NCBI GenBank assembly: GCA_020630575.1
Contig: JAHDBD010000024.1
Span: 1 to 64,000, forward strand
DNA: 64,000 nt
Source of the DNA: Bernardetia sp.
GTDB taxonomy: Bacteria; Bacteroidota; Bacteroidia; Cytophagales; Bernardetiaceae
Direction of reading: 5' to 3'
Part shown: positions 15,572-25,251 of the stretch, piece by piece
Layout: every line of letters begins with the position of its first letter
Position numbering within the stretch: the stretch's first letter is position 1
The notes under the pieces: model-generated
The model's database searches: none
The model's input: only the letters and a program-made list of their open reading frames with translations
Told to the model about the DNA's origin: nothing
Position numbers and translations under genes: made by a program

Positions 15572-17572
15572 ATGAAAAAGTTAATTTGCTTGCTTGTTTT
15601 TAGTTTTATTACTTCGTTGGTTTTGGCTCAAAATAAAGAAATAGATTCTTTAGAGTATTTAGTTACTCAAAGTGAAGGAAAAGAAAGAGTCAAACATCTA
15701 CAAGCTTTATTTGAGAAACAACTTTCCTATAAGCCAAAAGATGCTTTAAATACAGTATATCAAACATGGGAAATTGTAGAAAACCTAGAGAAAGGAAGAG
15801 AAAATACAAAACTAAAGGTAGATTTAGCTCAAATGTATATGACGGTGTATTCTAGTGTTTTGAAGAAACACGATAGCACAATTTATTGGTCAAAAAAAGC
15901 TATGAAATGGAGCGAAGAAATTAAAGATTCATTAGGAATATTAAACACGTACCGAAATATAGCACGTAGTTTTTATTATCAAAAAAAGATAGATAGTGCA
16001 TTTATCTATTACTCTAATGCCATGGAACTGTCAGAAAAAATAAAACAGCCACAAGAGTTAGTAAAATCGTACGATAATATGGCTATGATGTACAATATTA
16101 CAAGACAATTTGAGAAATCTTTGGAATTTAGAAAAAAAGCATATAATCTTGCTAAGAAACATAATTATGAAAAAGAATTATTAAAAATTTCGGTGAATTT
16201 GGGTGCATTATATCGTTCTATAGATTTAGATTCTGCTATTTTTTATACTAGAAATGCTGTGAAAATAGCAAAAAATATAAATTCAAATATCGGATTGCAT
16301 CGTGCTATGACTAGTCTAGCTAATTTTTTATATCTTAAAAAAGAAAATCAAGAGTCTTTGAGGGTTATAGAGCAAGTCATAAATATGCCTAAAGAAAAAA
16401 AAGATCCACATTATGAACTGATAACTTTAATTACATATTCTGGTATTTTGAAGCAAAATGGAAGGTATGAAGATGCTAAAAATAATATTTATAAAACACT
16501 CAAATTAACAGAAAGCCAAAGTAATGATATTCAAACAGCTGGTAGTTATACTTTATTAGGCGTTGTGTATGGATATTTGAATGAGCCTGATAGTACAGAT
16601 ATGTATATTAAAAAATCTATAGCTCTAAAAAATACAATTACACAACAAGAAATACTAGCTAAAACATCAGAACTCCAAACTAAATATGAAACTGAAAAAA
16701 AAGAACAACAAATAAAGGATTTAGAACAACAAAAAACGATTAATGAACTAAAAAGTAAAACTGAAATATCCTCTCTTCAAGCACAGCGTTCTATTTTAGG
16801 ATTAGTTCTTTTAGCTCCTATTTCTTTGCTTATTGGTGGTGGCTGGTACGTCAATCGTCGTCGTTTGTATTTAAAGTTGGAAGCCGAACAAAAAGAAAGA
16901 GCTAAACAACTCAGCGAACTTAAAGCCTTACGCTCTCAAATGAATCCTCATTTTATCTTTAATGCGCTCAATTCTATTCAAGATTTTATCATGCTTTCTG
17001 AAAAGGAAAATGCACAGCATTATTTAGGTAAATTTGCAACGCTGATGCGTGGATTTTTGGATTCTTCTTCTAAAGAAAAAATTAGTTTAGAGAAAGAGTT
17101 ACCTTTATTAAAATCGTATATCGAACTGGAAGGTTTGCGATTAGGAGAAGAGTTTAGTTATGAAATTATTTTTAATAATAAAATTGATGAAGAGCAGTTA
17201 GAGGAAATTGAAATTCCTCCACTTTTGATTCAGCCTTATTTAGAAAATGCTTTTAAACACGGACTTTTACATAAAATGGGAGAGAAAAAACTACTTTTAG
17301 AATTTGATAAAGTAGAAAAACAAAACGAGAATTTTCTTCAACTAAAAATCACAGACAACGGAGTAGGAAGACAAAAATCGACTGAAATAAATGCACGAAA
17401 AGCAAAAACACATCAATCTTTTGCCACTCAAGCCACAGAAGAACGACTAGAGCTTATGAAAAATCAGTCTGTTTCAAATAAGAACATCGAAGTAAAGATT
17501 AATGATTTGAAAGATGAACATGGAAATGCAAAAGGAACAGAAATTGTAATTTTGATTCCCATTAATGAATAA
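15572..17572 (+). CDS. LytS-type sensor histidine kinase with TPR sensor region
   Basis: The start is ATG 15572 (666 residues), which begins with a signal peptide (MKKLICLLVFSFITSLVLAQ). Tetratricopeptide-like helices fill about 60-360 and would lie in the periplasm. A coiled coil precedes a membrane segment at ~410-428 (GLVLLAPISLLIGGGWYV). The cytoplasmic part is a His_kinase domain, with the phospho-accepting His in SQMNPHFIFNALNSIQDF (~residue 459), followed by an HATPase with ENAFKHG and DNGVGRQ. This is the standard Bacteroidota TPR-LytS architecture; the signal is unknown. The partner is the LytTR regulator 95 bases downstream, with a large cruciform repeat in between. A LytTR-like operator lies upstream, so autoregulation is plausible. 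Confidence 0.93.
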   Translation: MKKLICLLVFSFITSLVLAQNKEIDSLEYLVTQSEGKERVKHLQALFEKQLSYKPKDALNTVYQTWEIVENLEKGRENTKLKVDLAQMYMTVYSSVLKKHDSTIYWSKKAMKWSEEIKDSLGILNTYRNIARSFYYQKKIDSAFIYYSNAMELSEKIKQPQELVKSYDNMAMMYNITRQFEKSLEFRKKAYNLAKKHNYEKELLKISVNLGALYRSIDLDSAIFYTRNAVKIAKNINSNIGLHRAMTSLANFLYLKKENQESLRVIEQVINMPKEKKDPHYELITLITYSGILKQNGRYEDAKNNIYKTLKLTESQSNDIQTAGSYTLLGVVYGYLNEPDSTDMYIKKSIALKNTITQQEILAKTSELQTKYETEKKEQQIKDLEQQKTINELKSKTEISSLQAQRSILGLVLLAPISLLIGGGWYVNRRRLYLKLEAEQKERAKQLSELKALRSQMNPHFIFNALNSIQDFIMLSEKENAQHYLGKFATLMRGFLDSSSKEKISLEKELPLLKSYIELEGLRLGEEFSYEIIFNNKIDEEQLEEIEIPPLLIQPYLENAFKHGLLHKMGEKKLLLEFDKVEKQNENFLQLKITDNGVGRQKSTEINARKAKTHQSFATQATEERLELMKNQSVSNKNIEVKINDLKDEHGNAKGTEIVILIPINE

Positions 17573-17578
17573 AATAAT

Positions 17579-17656
17579 GTAGGTTAAAGGCTCGCCTTTG
17601 ACTTATTTATCCAGTAATTTTTATAAATGCAGTCAAAGGCAAGCCTTTTGACCTAC
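17579..17656. repeat. Double-hairpin (cruciform) repeat between kinase and regulator
   Basis: The arms at 17579-17603 and 17631-17656 are near-perfect inverted repeats beginning GTAGGT and ending ACCTAC. Each arm is itself a hairpin (AAAGGC-TC-GCCTTT and AAAGGC-AA-GCCTTT). It lies inside an apparent two-gene operon, so it could attenuate or process the transcript, or simply be a dispersed palindrome. Confidence 0.65.
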
Positions 17657-17667
17657 CAACTGAATAT

Positions 17668-18411
17668 ATGAAAGCCATAATTATAGACGACGAACTCCGA
17701 GCAAGAAGAATTTTGAAAACTCTCTTGACAGAACATTGCCCTCAAATAAATATTGTTGGAGAAGCTGAAAATGTTCCTGATGCTGTTCAACTTATTCACA
17801 AAACAAATCCAGATATTGTTTTTTCAGATATTGAAATGCCTGAATATTCAGGTTTTGAGCTTCTCAAATTTATTACAAATATTGATTTTGCGCTGATTTT
17901 CGTGACAGCATATCAAGAGTATGCTATCCGTGCCTTTGAGGTTTCGGCAGTAGATTATTTATTGAAGCCTTTAGAAATAGATTTACTCAAAAAAGCTGTC
18001 GAAAAAGTAGAAAAACACCTTCAACTAACAGGAAATTCAGAAAACAATCAAAAAATGGAAACCCTAAGACAAAACTTAAAAGGTGAATATATTACTCGTT
18101 TTGCACTTCCAATGGCAGACGGATTGATGTTTGTCGAAGCTGATGATATTATGTATTTGATTGCAGAAGGTTCTTATACAGAAATTGTTTTTTCAGATAA
18201 AAAGCGAGTATTAGTTACCAAAAAAATAAAATATTTTGAAGAAAATTTAATAAATCCTTGTTTTTTTCGCTCGCATCGGTCGTATATTGTCAATCTAAAT
18301 AAAATTAGTCAGTATATCCGAACAGGAAATTATATTATCATGGATGATGGTTTTAAAGCAAGCCTAGCAAGAGATCGAAAAGATGAATTTTTGCAAATTT
18401 ATCAAGGTTAG
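17668..18411 (+). CDS. LytTR-family response regulator
   Basis: The 247-residue cytoplasmic regulator has a receiver domain (1-~120) with acidic residues Asp7/Asp8, phospho-acceptor Asp54 in VFSDIEMPEYSG, the Thr in FVTAY and Lys in YLLKPLE. A LytTR DNA-binding domain covers ~145-247: MYLIAEGSYTEIVF, then FFRSHRSYIVNLNKI, typical of the family. It is the cognate partner of the LytS-type kinase immediately upstream. The likely targets are the divergent secreted-protein gene and the kinase itself, because two LytTR-like direct repeats lie between them at 15466-15496. That link is inferred. Confidence 0.95.
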   Translation: MKAIIIDDELRARRILKTLLTEHCPQINIVGEAENVPDAVQLIHKTNPDIVFSDIEMPEYSGFELLKFITNIDFALIFVTAYQEYAIRAFEVSAVDYLLKPLEIDLLKKAVEKVEKHLQLTGNSENNQKMETLRQNLKGEYITRFALPMADGLMFVEADDIMYLIAEGSYTEIVFSDKKRVLVTKKIKYFEENLINPCFFRSHRSYIVNLNKISQYIRTGNYIIMDDGFKASLARDRKDEFLQIYQG

Positions 18412-18580
18412 AATAAATGTTATTACAGTCAATTTTTTATGTGTGGAGTTTCCAAAACTGAACTTTAATATTTGCTCACAAGTCTGATTGAAGCAAAACT
18501 TGAAATGTTTTTATAAATCTTTCAAAAACTCAAAACTTATTCTCCTTTTTTCTGTTCTACATCCATACTTATTACCGTAT

Positions 18581-21500
18581 ATGAAACAGATATTTTTTTA
18601 TTCTTTGTTCTTTACTTTTCTCGGTATCAGTATTTTCTGTTCTACACTTTCTTTTGCACAACAAAATGGTAAGCAAGACCAAAATACACAAAATGTTCCT
18701 AATGTGCCTTATCAAGAGGCAGGGTTACTTTTTGTGAAAAATTATTCTCCAAAAGAATACGATGCTTCCACTCAAAACTGGGCAATTGAACAAGACAAAA
18801 ATGGTGTAATCTATGTAGGAAATACAACTCATTTACTCTCCTTTGATGGCAAAACGTGGGAACGCATCAAAATTGGAGGTTCTGGTGTAGTGCGTTCATT
18901 AGGTTACTCTTCTATTACTGATAAAATGTACATTGGTGGTGTCAATGATTTAGGATATTCTTACATTGATTCTTTAGGAAAAACAAAATACATTTCACTT
19001 CTCAATCAAGTTCCAGAAAAATATAGAAAATTTAATGATGTTTGGAAGACAGTTGTTTTTAATGAAGAAGTATTTTTTCTCACAAAAAACTTTATATTAA
19101 AATATGCTGCTAATAGATTTGAAGTTATTCAGCCACGAGCAAATACATTTTTATCAGCCTTTGTAGCTAATGAAAGATTATATGTTCAGGAGTCAAAACT
19201 AGGCATTTTTGAATATAAAAATGACTTTCTCAATAGTATAGAAAACACACATTTTTTATATCAAGAACTCATTACAGGAATAATAAATTATACTGAAAAT
19301 GTGGTTTTGATAGCAACAAAAGAGGGTGATTTTTATACATATAATGTCATTAAAAATACTATTAGCAAATTTGAAGTAGAACGCAATAATTTTTTTAAGA
19401 AAGCTAAAATTCATCACCTTTCAGTTCTCAAAAATGATCAAATTGCAATTGCTACAGCTAGTGAAGGCATTGTATTGATAGATAAAAATGGAAGATGGAA
19501 AAATCAAATTTCAGAACTAAAAGGTTTACAAGATAAATCTGTTTGGAATCTTCACACAGACAAAAATGGTAATTTGTGGGCTGCACTCAGCCAAGGTATT
19601 TCTCATATTCAAACCTCATGGTCTTATACTTATTTTGGAGAACAAAGCAGGTTAAATAAAGTACATAAAGTAATCCGTTTTGATGATATTTTATATGCAG
19701 CTACCGAACAAGGAGTTTCTTATTATGATACTCAAAAACAAATTTGGCAAAATATAGACGGAATTTTAGGACAAGTATGGGATTTAGAAATTTATCACTA
19801 TAATGAAAAAAATTCAGCCTTACTTATTGCAGGGCAAGCAGGAATTTTTGTATTGAATCCACTTAGAAAAAAGATAGAAAAAGTAAGTGAGATAGAAACA
19901 AAACATTTTTTGGTTGATAAAACAGATAAACGAAGAGTATATATTTCTACGTCGGAAGGACTTAAAGTAATGATGTATTCTTATTATCAAATACAAGATA
20001 CTTTTTTGGAAGAACCCTTAAAGAGAATTGTACAAATAAAAGGTAATCAACTTTGGGCAGAAACACAGTATAAAGGAATAATCAAAATTGATGTAGATTC
20101 AAACAATGAAAAAGAGTACAAAATAACTTCGTATGATTCTCTAACTAACGTTCCGAATGTAGAAATAAAGCAGTTGGTGGCAAGTAACAATCAGCTTTTT
20201 GTAGCTACATCAAAAGGAATTTACTATTTAGATACACTCAAAAACGAGTTTGCGTCTGCTGTCGTTTTAGATAATACAAAAGAAAATACTAATTTTTCGG
20301 CAAATAATTTTGTCAATGCTGATATTTCTTTAATTCATAAATTTGTTCATTATTCAAATCAGAACAATGTAATTTCTAAATCTTATTGGGTGGTAAAAGA
20401 TAAACAACTTTTCTATTATAAGAATGATACATTAGTTGAAAGCGCACATCTTAATCTTCCCTCTGCTGAGGTTTACTCTATCTACGAAGATACAAAATAC
20501 ATTTTTGAAGAAAATAATATCAAAAAGCCTATTTTTACTTGGATAGCTACTTCAGAAGGGTTGTATAGATATGACAATACACAAACCCAAAAAATACAAC
20601 AAGACTCTTTACAAATTTTTTTACGTCATATACGAATTGGAGATTCATTAGTTTCTAATTTTGAAAAACACAAATTACGTACTGGTTTTAGTAGTTTTTC
20701 TGTTCAGATGGCAAGTCCTGCTTTTGGAAAGAATGAAGCATTGTTATATCGCTACCGTTTACTTCCTTCTACCACCAACTGGTCACCTTGGATGCCAAAA
20801 GATAAAATTGAATTTGCAATTCTACCTTCTGGACAATATACACTAGAGATTCAAGCACAAAACGAAGAGGGAGAACTAAGTAATACTTTTCTACTGGATT
20901 TTGAAGTCGAAACGGCTTGGTATCAACGTTGGTGGGCATACGTTATTTATATTGGACTTGTATTTTTGATAGCTGTTGGTTTTACTTATTTGCACGAAAA
21001 AAATCTAAAAAATAAAAATAAAGAATTAAACGCACTAATAACAGAACGTACACAGGAAATTAGCCAAAAAACAGAAGAGTTAGAAGCTCAACAACAAGAG
21101 CTACTGAACCAAAGTCAAGAAGTATATAATCAAAAAGAAGAATTAGCTTCTCAAGCTGAATATCTCAAGAAGGCAAACCGAGAAGTAATGAAGCAAAAGC
21201 GTGCTTTAGAAAATTCTAACAAACGTCTTAAAAAGTTAAGTAATATTACGCAAGAAATCACATCTATTCTTGATACAGAAGAACTAGTAGCGAAAGTCTT
21301 TGAGCGTGTAATTGGTCTTATGCCAGCAGAAGGTTTTGGAGTTGGTCTTCTAAATGAAAATAAAAATACGATTGAATTTAATGATTTTATAGAAAAAGGA
21401 ACTAAACTTGAGCCTCATGAAGACTCAATGAAAAAAACTCATCTTCCATCTGTGGAATGCTTAAAAACAGAAAACACAGTTGCTATAAATAATGTAGCAA

Positions 21501-22504
21501 AAGTTTGGAAACAAAAATTTGAAGAACAAAATATAAAAGTAGAAAAGGGTGATTTACCTTATGCGTTTATCTATGTTCCTCTAATTGCAGAAGGACATAA
21601 ATTTGGTGTAATGACTGTTCAGACATTCTATGAAATGGATTATTCAGAGCAAGACATTCTACTTTTGCAGTCTATTGGTTCTGCCACAGCCATTGCTCTT
21701 TCAAATATTAAGGCTTACAATTTAATCGAACAAAAAAATAAAGAAGTAACAGATTCTATCCGTTATGCACAAACTATTCAAGAATCAATTTTGCCAACTG
21801 AAAAAGAAATAAAACGCTCAATAGGAGACCATTATGTAGTTTATCAGCCTAAAGATATTGTAAGTGGAGATTTTTATTGGATTGGTTATAATGATGGCTA
21901 TCAATACGCAGCTGTTGCAGATTGTACAGGACATGGAGTTCCAGGAGCATTTATGTCAATGGTAGGAAGTTCACTTTTGAGAGAAATTCTGTATGAAAAA
22001 GAAATTACTTCGCCAGCCGATATGTTGGAACATTTAGATGATAGTATTCGTCTTTCACTTCGACAAACAGGAAAAGAAGGAAGCAATACAGACGGAATGG
22101 ATGTCGTTTTGATTCGCTACTTATATAGAGAAGATGGAAAAATAGAACTTGATTTTGCTGGTGCAAAACGACCACTTATTTATAAAGAAGTAGAAGGAGA
22201 AATTATACAGTTACGTGGAACTTCTCGTTCTATTGGAGGATTGCAGCGCAAGAAAAAACCTTTTGAAGAAAAACATTTGACACTTTCACCTCGCACAATG
22301 CTTTTCCTGACTTCTGATGGTTTAATAGATCAGCCAAATCAAAAGCGTAAAAAGTATGGTACAAAACGTTTCTTAGATAAAATTTCTGAATGGGGACATT
22401 TACCAATCTCTATGCAAAAGACCTCTTTATTAGAAGATGTAGAAAATTTTAGACAAGAAGAAGAACAGAGAGATGATATTACAATAATGGCAATTAATTT
22501 GTAA
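18581..22504 (+). CDS. Beta-propeller/Y_Y_Y/GAF/SpoIIE-type PP2C phosphatase sensor
   Basis: The chosen start is ATG 18581 (1307 residues), which opens with a signal peptide (MKQIFFYSLFFTFLGISIFC); the upstream TTG frame adds 31 residues and is less likely. A periplasmic two-component-regulator-type propeller covers ~40-710, with repeats like WNLHTDKNGNLWAALSQGIS, then a Y_Y_Y domain to ~778 and a membrane segment at ~783-803. A long coiled coil runs to ~880, followed by a GAF domain (~886-1050) and a SpoIIE/PP2C serine phosphatase (~1080-1307) with SGDFYWIG, VADCTGHGVPGAFMSM and DGLIDQ. Such proteins control anti-sigma-factor antagonists in partner-switching. No antagonist or RsbW-like kinase is adjacent. 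Unlike most propeller sensors it lacks a kinase domain. Confidence 0.92.
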   Translation: MKQIFFYSLFFTFLGISIFCSTLSFAQQNGKQDQNTQNVPNVPYQEAGLLFVKNYSPKEYDASTQNWAIEQDKNGVIYVGNTTHLLSFDGKTWERIKIGGSGVVRSLGYSSITDKMYIGGVNDLGYSYIDSLGKTKYISLLNQVPEKYRKFNDVWKTVVFNEEVFFLTKNFILKYAANRFEVIQPRANTFLSAFVANERLYVQESKLGIFEYKNDFLNSIENTHFLYQELITGIINYTENVVLIATKEGDFYTYNVIKNTISKFEVERNNFFKKAKIHHLSVLKNDQIAIATASEGIVLIDKNGRWKNQISELKGLQDKSVWNLHTDKNGNLWAALSQGISHIQTSWSYTYFGEQSRLNKVHKVIRFDDILYAATEQGVSYYDTQKQIWQNIDGILGQVWDLEIYHYNEKNSALLIAGQAGIFVLNPLRKKIEKVSEIETKHFLVDKTDKRRVYISTSEGLKVMMYSYYQIQDTFLEEPLKRIVQIKGNQLWAETQYKGIIKIDVDSNNEKEYKITSYDSLTNVPNVEIKQLVASNNQLFVATSKGIYYLDTLKNEFASAVVLDNTKENTNFSANNFVNADISLIHKFVHYSNQNNVISKSYWVVKDKQLFYYKNDTLVESAHLNLPSAEVYSIYEDTKYIFEENNIKKPIFTWIATSEGLYRYDNTQTQKIQQDSLQIFLRHIRIGDSLVSNFEKHKLRTGFSSFSVQMASPAFGKNEALLYRYRLLPSTTNWSPWMPKDKIEFAILPSGQYTLEIQAQNEEGELSNTFLLDFEVETAWYQRWWAYVIYIGLVFLIAVGFTYLHEKNLKNKNKELNALITERTQEISQKTEELEAQQQELLNQSQEVYNQKEELASQAEYLKKANREVMKQKRALENSNKRLKKLSNITQEITSILDTEELVAKVFERVIGLMPAEGFGVGLLNENKNTIEFNDFIEKGTKLEPHEDSMKKTHLPSVECLKTENTVAINNVAKVWKQKFEEQNIKVEKGDLPYAFIYVPLIAEGHKFGVMTVQTFYEMDYSEQDILLLQSIGSATAIALSNIKAYNLIEQKNKEVTDSIRYAQTIQESILPTEKEIKRSIGDHYVVYQPKDIVSGDFYWIGYNDGYQYAAVADCTGHGVPGAFMSMVGSSLLREILYEKEITSPADMLEHLDDSIRLSLRQTGKEGSNTDGMDVVLIRYLYREDGKIELDFAGAKRPLIYKEVEGEIIQLRGTSRSIGGLQRKKKPFEEKHLTLSPRTMLFLTSDGLIDQPNQKRKKYGTKRFLDKISEWGHLPISMQKTSLLEDVENFRQEEEQRDDITIMAINL

Positions 22505-22565
22505 TTTTGTAGCAAAACAACTCATTCACCAAAATCCTACCACTTTTAAAAAATAGGATTTAGAT

Positions 22566-23261
22566 ATGAAAATTATGCGTATAGATATTATTAGTTGCCT
22601 TCCTCAACTCATCGAAAGTTTTATTGGTCATTCTATTTTACAAAGAGCGCAAGAACGCAATATTGTAACTCTAAATCTTCACGACCTCAAAAAATATAGC
22701 CAAGACAAACACGGACGAATCGATGATTATGCCTTTGGAGGTGGCGCAGGAATGGTCATGACTCCAGAACCGTTAGCTGCCTGTATTGAAGAATTATTGA
22801 GCCATAGAAAATATGATGAAATAATTTATATGACACCTGACGGAATTACATTCAATCAGACAATGGCAAACTCATATTCTCTGAAAGAAAATATAATGAT
22901 AATCTGTGGACATTATAAAGGCATAGATGAAAGAATACGCCAAAAATACGTTACTAAAGAAATTTCAGTAGGCGATTTTGTAGTTTCTGGTGGAGAAATT
23001 CCTGCTGCTTTGGTAGCTGATGCTATTATTAGATTAGTTCCTCGTGTGATGAATGATGAAACCTCTGCCTTGACAGATTCTTTTCAAGATGATTTATTAG
23101 CTCCCCCTGTTTATACTCGTCCTGCCAACTGGGAAGGAATGGAAGTTCCTGAAGTGTTGCTCTCTGGACACGCTGCCAAAATTGAAGATTGGAGATTACA
23201 ACAAGCTATGGAAAGAACAAAAAAACGTCGTCCCGATTTATGGAAAAAATATAGTGAATAA
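22566..23261 (+). CDS. trmD: tRNA (guanine-N1)-methyltransferase
   Basis: TrmD methylates G37 at N1 in tRNAs reading CNN/CGG-type codons and prevents frameshifting. The 231-residue protein has the deep-knot SAM-binding motifs FGGGAGMVMTPEPL, ICGHYKGIDERI and EISVGDFVVSGGE. The catalytic-region acidic residue lies in the DDLLAPPVYTRP segment, and the C-terminal GHAAKIEDWRLQQA helix is standard. The start may be ATG 22566 or the internal ATG three codons on; length favours either. It lies 61 bases after the phosphatase gene and may be co-transcribed with it. Usual trmD neighbours (rimM, rplS) are absent, which is common in Bacteroidota. Confidence 0.97.
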   Translation: MKIMRIDIISCLPQLIESFIGHSILQRAQERNIVTLNLHDLKKYSQDKHGRIDDYAFGGGAGMVMTPEPLAACIEELLSHRKYDEIIYMTPDGITFNQTMANSYSLKENIMIICGHYKGIDERIRQKYVTKEISVGDFVVSGGEIPAALVADAIIRLVPRVMNDETSALTDSFQDDLLAPPVYTRPANWEGMEVPEVLLSGHAAKIEDWRLQQAMERTKKRRPDLWKKYSE

Positions 23262-23320
23262 TACTATTTTGTGATTGCTTTGTTTTTAATTAAATTGGGT
23301 ATATAACAAATACGATTTTA

Positions 23321-24289
23321 ATGAAAAAGCTATTCCATCCTCTTATTCCTTTATTTGTCTTGTTTCTTTTGGCAGGAAAATATGGCTATCATACTTTCTT
23401 TTCTGAAAAGTATGATGCAAAAACCTCAACTCTTTTATTCATAACTAAATCAGCAGGTGAAAGTGTAAGTATTGGTTATGAAGGTGTTATCGATAAGATT
23501 AAAAATAACATGGAGGATAATTTTGCAGAACAAGGAGTTATGAAAAATGACTCAAAACTTGTAATTATTCAATCAAAACTAGATACTTTAAAGGCTATTT
23601 ATCAAAAATATGAATATAAAATAGATTCAACAGAGGACATAAAAATCCTTCAAAGTGAATTGAAGAAAAATGTAACAGAAAAAGATTTTGATAATTTTGG
23701 CAATCAATATTATTCCATTCAAAATCTCAATTTGCAAACTCTTTTTAATGATTATTTGAAGGAAATAAAGGAAGTTGATAATTTTGTTTCTGACAAATAC
23801 AAAGATTATATTTTTGAAGAAAATCAGACAGATAAAGAATTAAAACATAAATATTTAAAAGGACGAAAAATAGAAATTTTGATTCATTTGGCTCGTTTTA
23901 AAGCAGAATTAGCACAGGTTTATGGACAAGCTGTTGATACTTTGGTAGAAGAATATTCTTATTTCCCAATTACTGATAAATACAATGATGTTATATTTCG
24001 TCCTATTATAGAAAAGGTTTCTTATTCGGATTGTGAAGCCTGCTATAAAATTGATATACAAGAAATTACACCTTTTACTACACACAGAGATACAACTGAG
24101 CTAAGAAAGCAAATAGAAACAAATGCAAAATATTACTTTGATGAAAAAGGGTTTTTAGTAATTGATGAAAAAGATTTTGAAATCAAAAATCTAAAACTCA
24201 AATGGTATATTTTTAAAGGTAAAAGATTCCATGATAAGTCAAAAACATTCCTAGAATATGGAAAGGAGGGATTTCAATATGAAAAATAA
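23321..24289 (+). CDS. Membrane-anchored protein of unknown function
   Basis: The 322-residue protein has an N-terminal hydrophobic anchor or signal (IPLFVLFLLAGKYGYHTFF, ~9-27) and a long, charged, mostly helical domain rich in Lys, Asp, Glu and Tyr. Two cysteines in SDCEACYKIDIQ (about residues 245-248) may form a disulfide. No family is recognised. It overlaps the next gene by 11 bases, and that gene also encodes an N-anchored protein of similar composition, so the two are probably translated together and act as a pair. The last codons contain a strong Shine-Dalgarno sequence for the next gene. Confidence 0.75.
   Translation: MKKLFHPLIPLFVLFLLAGKYGYHTFFSEKYDAKTSTLLFITKSAGESVSIGYEGVIDKIKNNMEDNFAEQGVMKNDSKLVIIQSKLDTLKAIYQKYEYKIDSTEDIKILQSELKKNVTEKDFDNFGNQYYSIQNLNLQTLFNDYLKEIKEVDNFVSDKYKDYIFEENQTDKELKHKYLKGRKIEILIHLARFKAELAQVYGQAVDTLVEEYSYFPITDKYNDVIFRPIIEKVSYSDCEACYKIDIQEITPFTTHRDTTELRKQIETNAKYYFDEKGFLVIDEKDFEIKNLKLKWYIFKGKRFHDKSKTFLEYGKEGFQYEK
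24262..24270 (+). promoter_or_regulatory. Strong Shine-Dalgarno sequence AAAGGAGGG
   Basis: The sequence lies eight bases ahead of ATG 24279, inside the end of the upstream gene. It supports 24279, rather than ATG 24258, as the start. A strong SD is notable because most genes in this window have only A-rich leaders, as is general in Bacteroidota. Confidence 0.6.
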
Positions 24290-25040
24290 AACATTTCTTT
24301 ATTTTCTTTCAGCTTTTTTGTGGCTTGGAGTAGCTTTTTCTTCATTCTTTATTTTTCAAAATTTACAACAAGAACAAGAACAAAAAATAACAGTTATTAA
24401 TTCTTCTAATAAAATAGATGATTTAGATAATGAATTTTATGCACTTTCAGATAAATGGTGGGAAAGAAGGAAACTAACAGAAATGATTTATATAGATAAA
24501 AGAGACCAAGAAGTGATTGATTACTTAGCAAATTCCAAGAAAAGTTTAGACAAAATCAAAAAACAAAATCTTTTGAATTTTGAAGAAACAAGTAAAATTT
24601 TTTCAAATTTCACATTAGATGAAAGGTATAGAAGTTTTCCGTTTCAGAATGAGAAATTAATTGCTAATGAGCAAAAATATTCGGAAAACCAATTTAGCAG
24701 AGAATTGTATAAAAATATTCTTCTGCAAAGTTTTAGAAAAGAGCGACAATCAGAAACATGGAAATTTGGTATACAATGTGGTTTTAGAGGAAAAAGCCAA
24801 TTAAAACTCTTAGGAGTCAATAAAATAGCGTTGTCTATAAGCGATTTTGACAATTATACATTTGGCTATTTTTCATTTCCAAAAAATGGAAATGGAATTT
24901 TTACTAATGGTACTGTTTTCAAATTTGAACTAACTTTTAAAAACTTAGGAAGAAACCCAAAAATCATAACCAAAAAATATAGAACATTACCAAAAGAAGG
25001 ACAAGAATTAAAGCCTTTTGATTACGAAGAAATAGAATAA
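24279..25040 (+). CDS. Membrane-anchored protein of unknown function, overlapping partner
   Basis: From ATG 24279 the product is 253 residues: a single N-terminal membrane anchor (FLYFLSAFLWLGVAFSSFFIF, ~5-25), then a charged periplasmic region. The first half is helical (WWERRKLTEMIYIDKRDQEV); the second half looks like beta strands (FGIQCGFRGKSQLKLLGVNK, FEFTFKNLG-type pattern). No known domain is recognised. It overlaps the upstream unknown gene by 11 bases and has a good Shine-Dalgarno, which implies coupled expression. The pairing suggests a two-component envelope complex, but there is no direct evidence of function. Confidence 0.72.
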   Translation: MKNKTFLYFLSAFLWLGVAFSSFFIFQNLQQEQEQKITVINSSNKIDDLDNEFYALSDKWWERRKLTEMIYIDKRDQEVIDYLANSKKSLDKIKKQNLLNFEETSKIFSNFTLDERYRSFPFQNEKLIANEQKYSENQFSRELYKNILLQSFRKERQSETWKFGIQCGFRGKSQLKLLGVNKIALSISDFDNYTFGYFSFPKNGNGIFTNGTVFKFELTFKNLGRNPKIITKKYRTLPKEGQELKPFDYEEIE

Positions 25041-25209
25041 AAAACGATACAATAAAGAATAATTTTTAATTCGTACAAAAAATGAATACATTTAGTGTAT
25101 TAAAGTTATTTCAACTATCTTTTTTACCTAAGATAATAATTTTATCAACGTAAATAGTTTTAAATTATAAGTTGCTAGTATTTAGTGAATTACATTCGTA
25201 ATTAACTGC

Positions 25210-25245
25210 GTTGTCTTTCAGTTCGTAATTTCTAATTCGTAATTA
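25210..25245. repeat. AATTCGTAATT repeat unit upstream of the peptidase gene
   Basis: Two copies of TTCGTAATT lie here (AGTTCGTAATTTC and AATTCGTAATTATC). The same phrase recurs in the inverted repeat at 52421-52503, including AATTCGTAATTAT at its right side, so this is a small dispersed AT-rich repeat. Confidence 0.5.
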
Positions 25246-25251
25246 TCCTCT

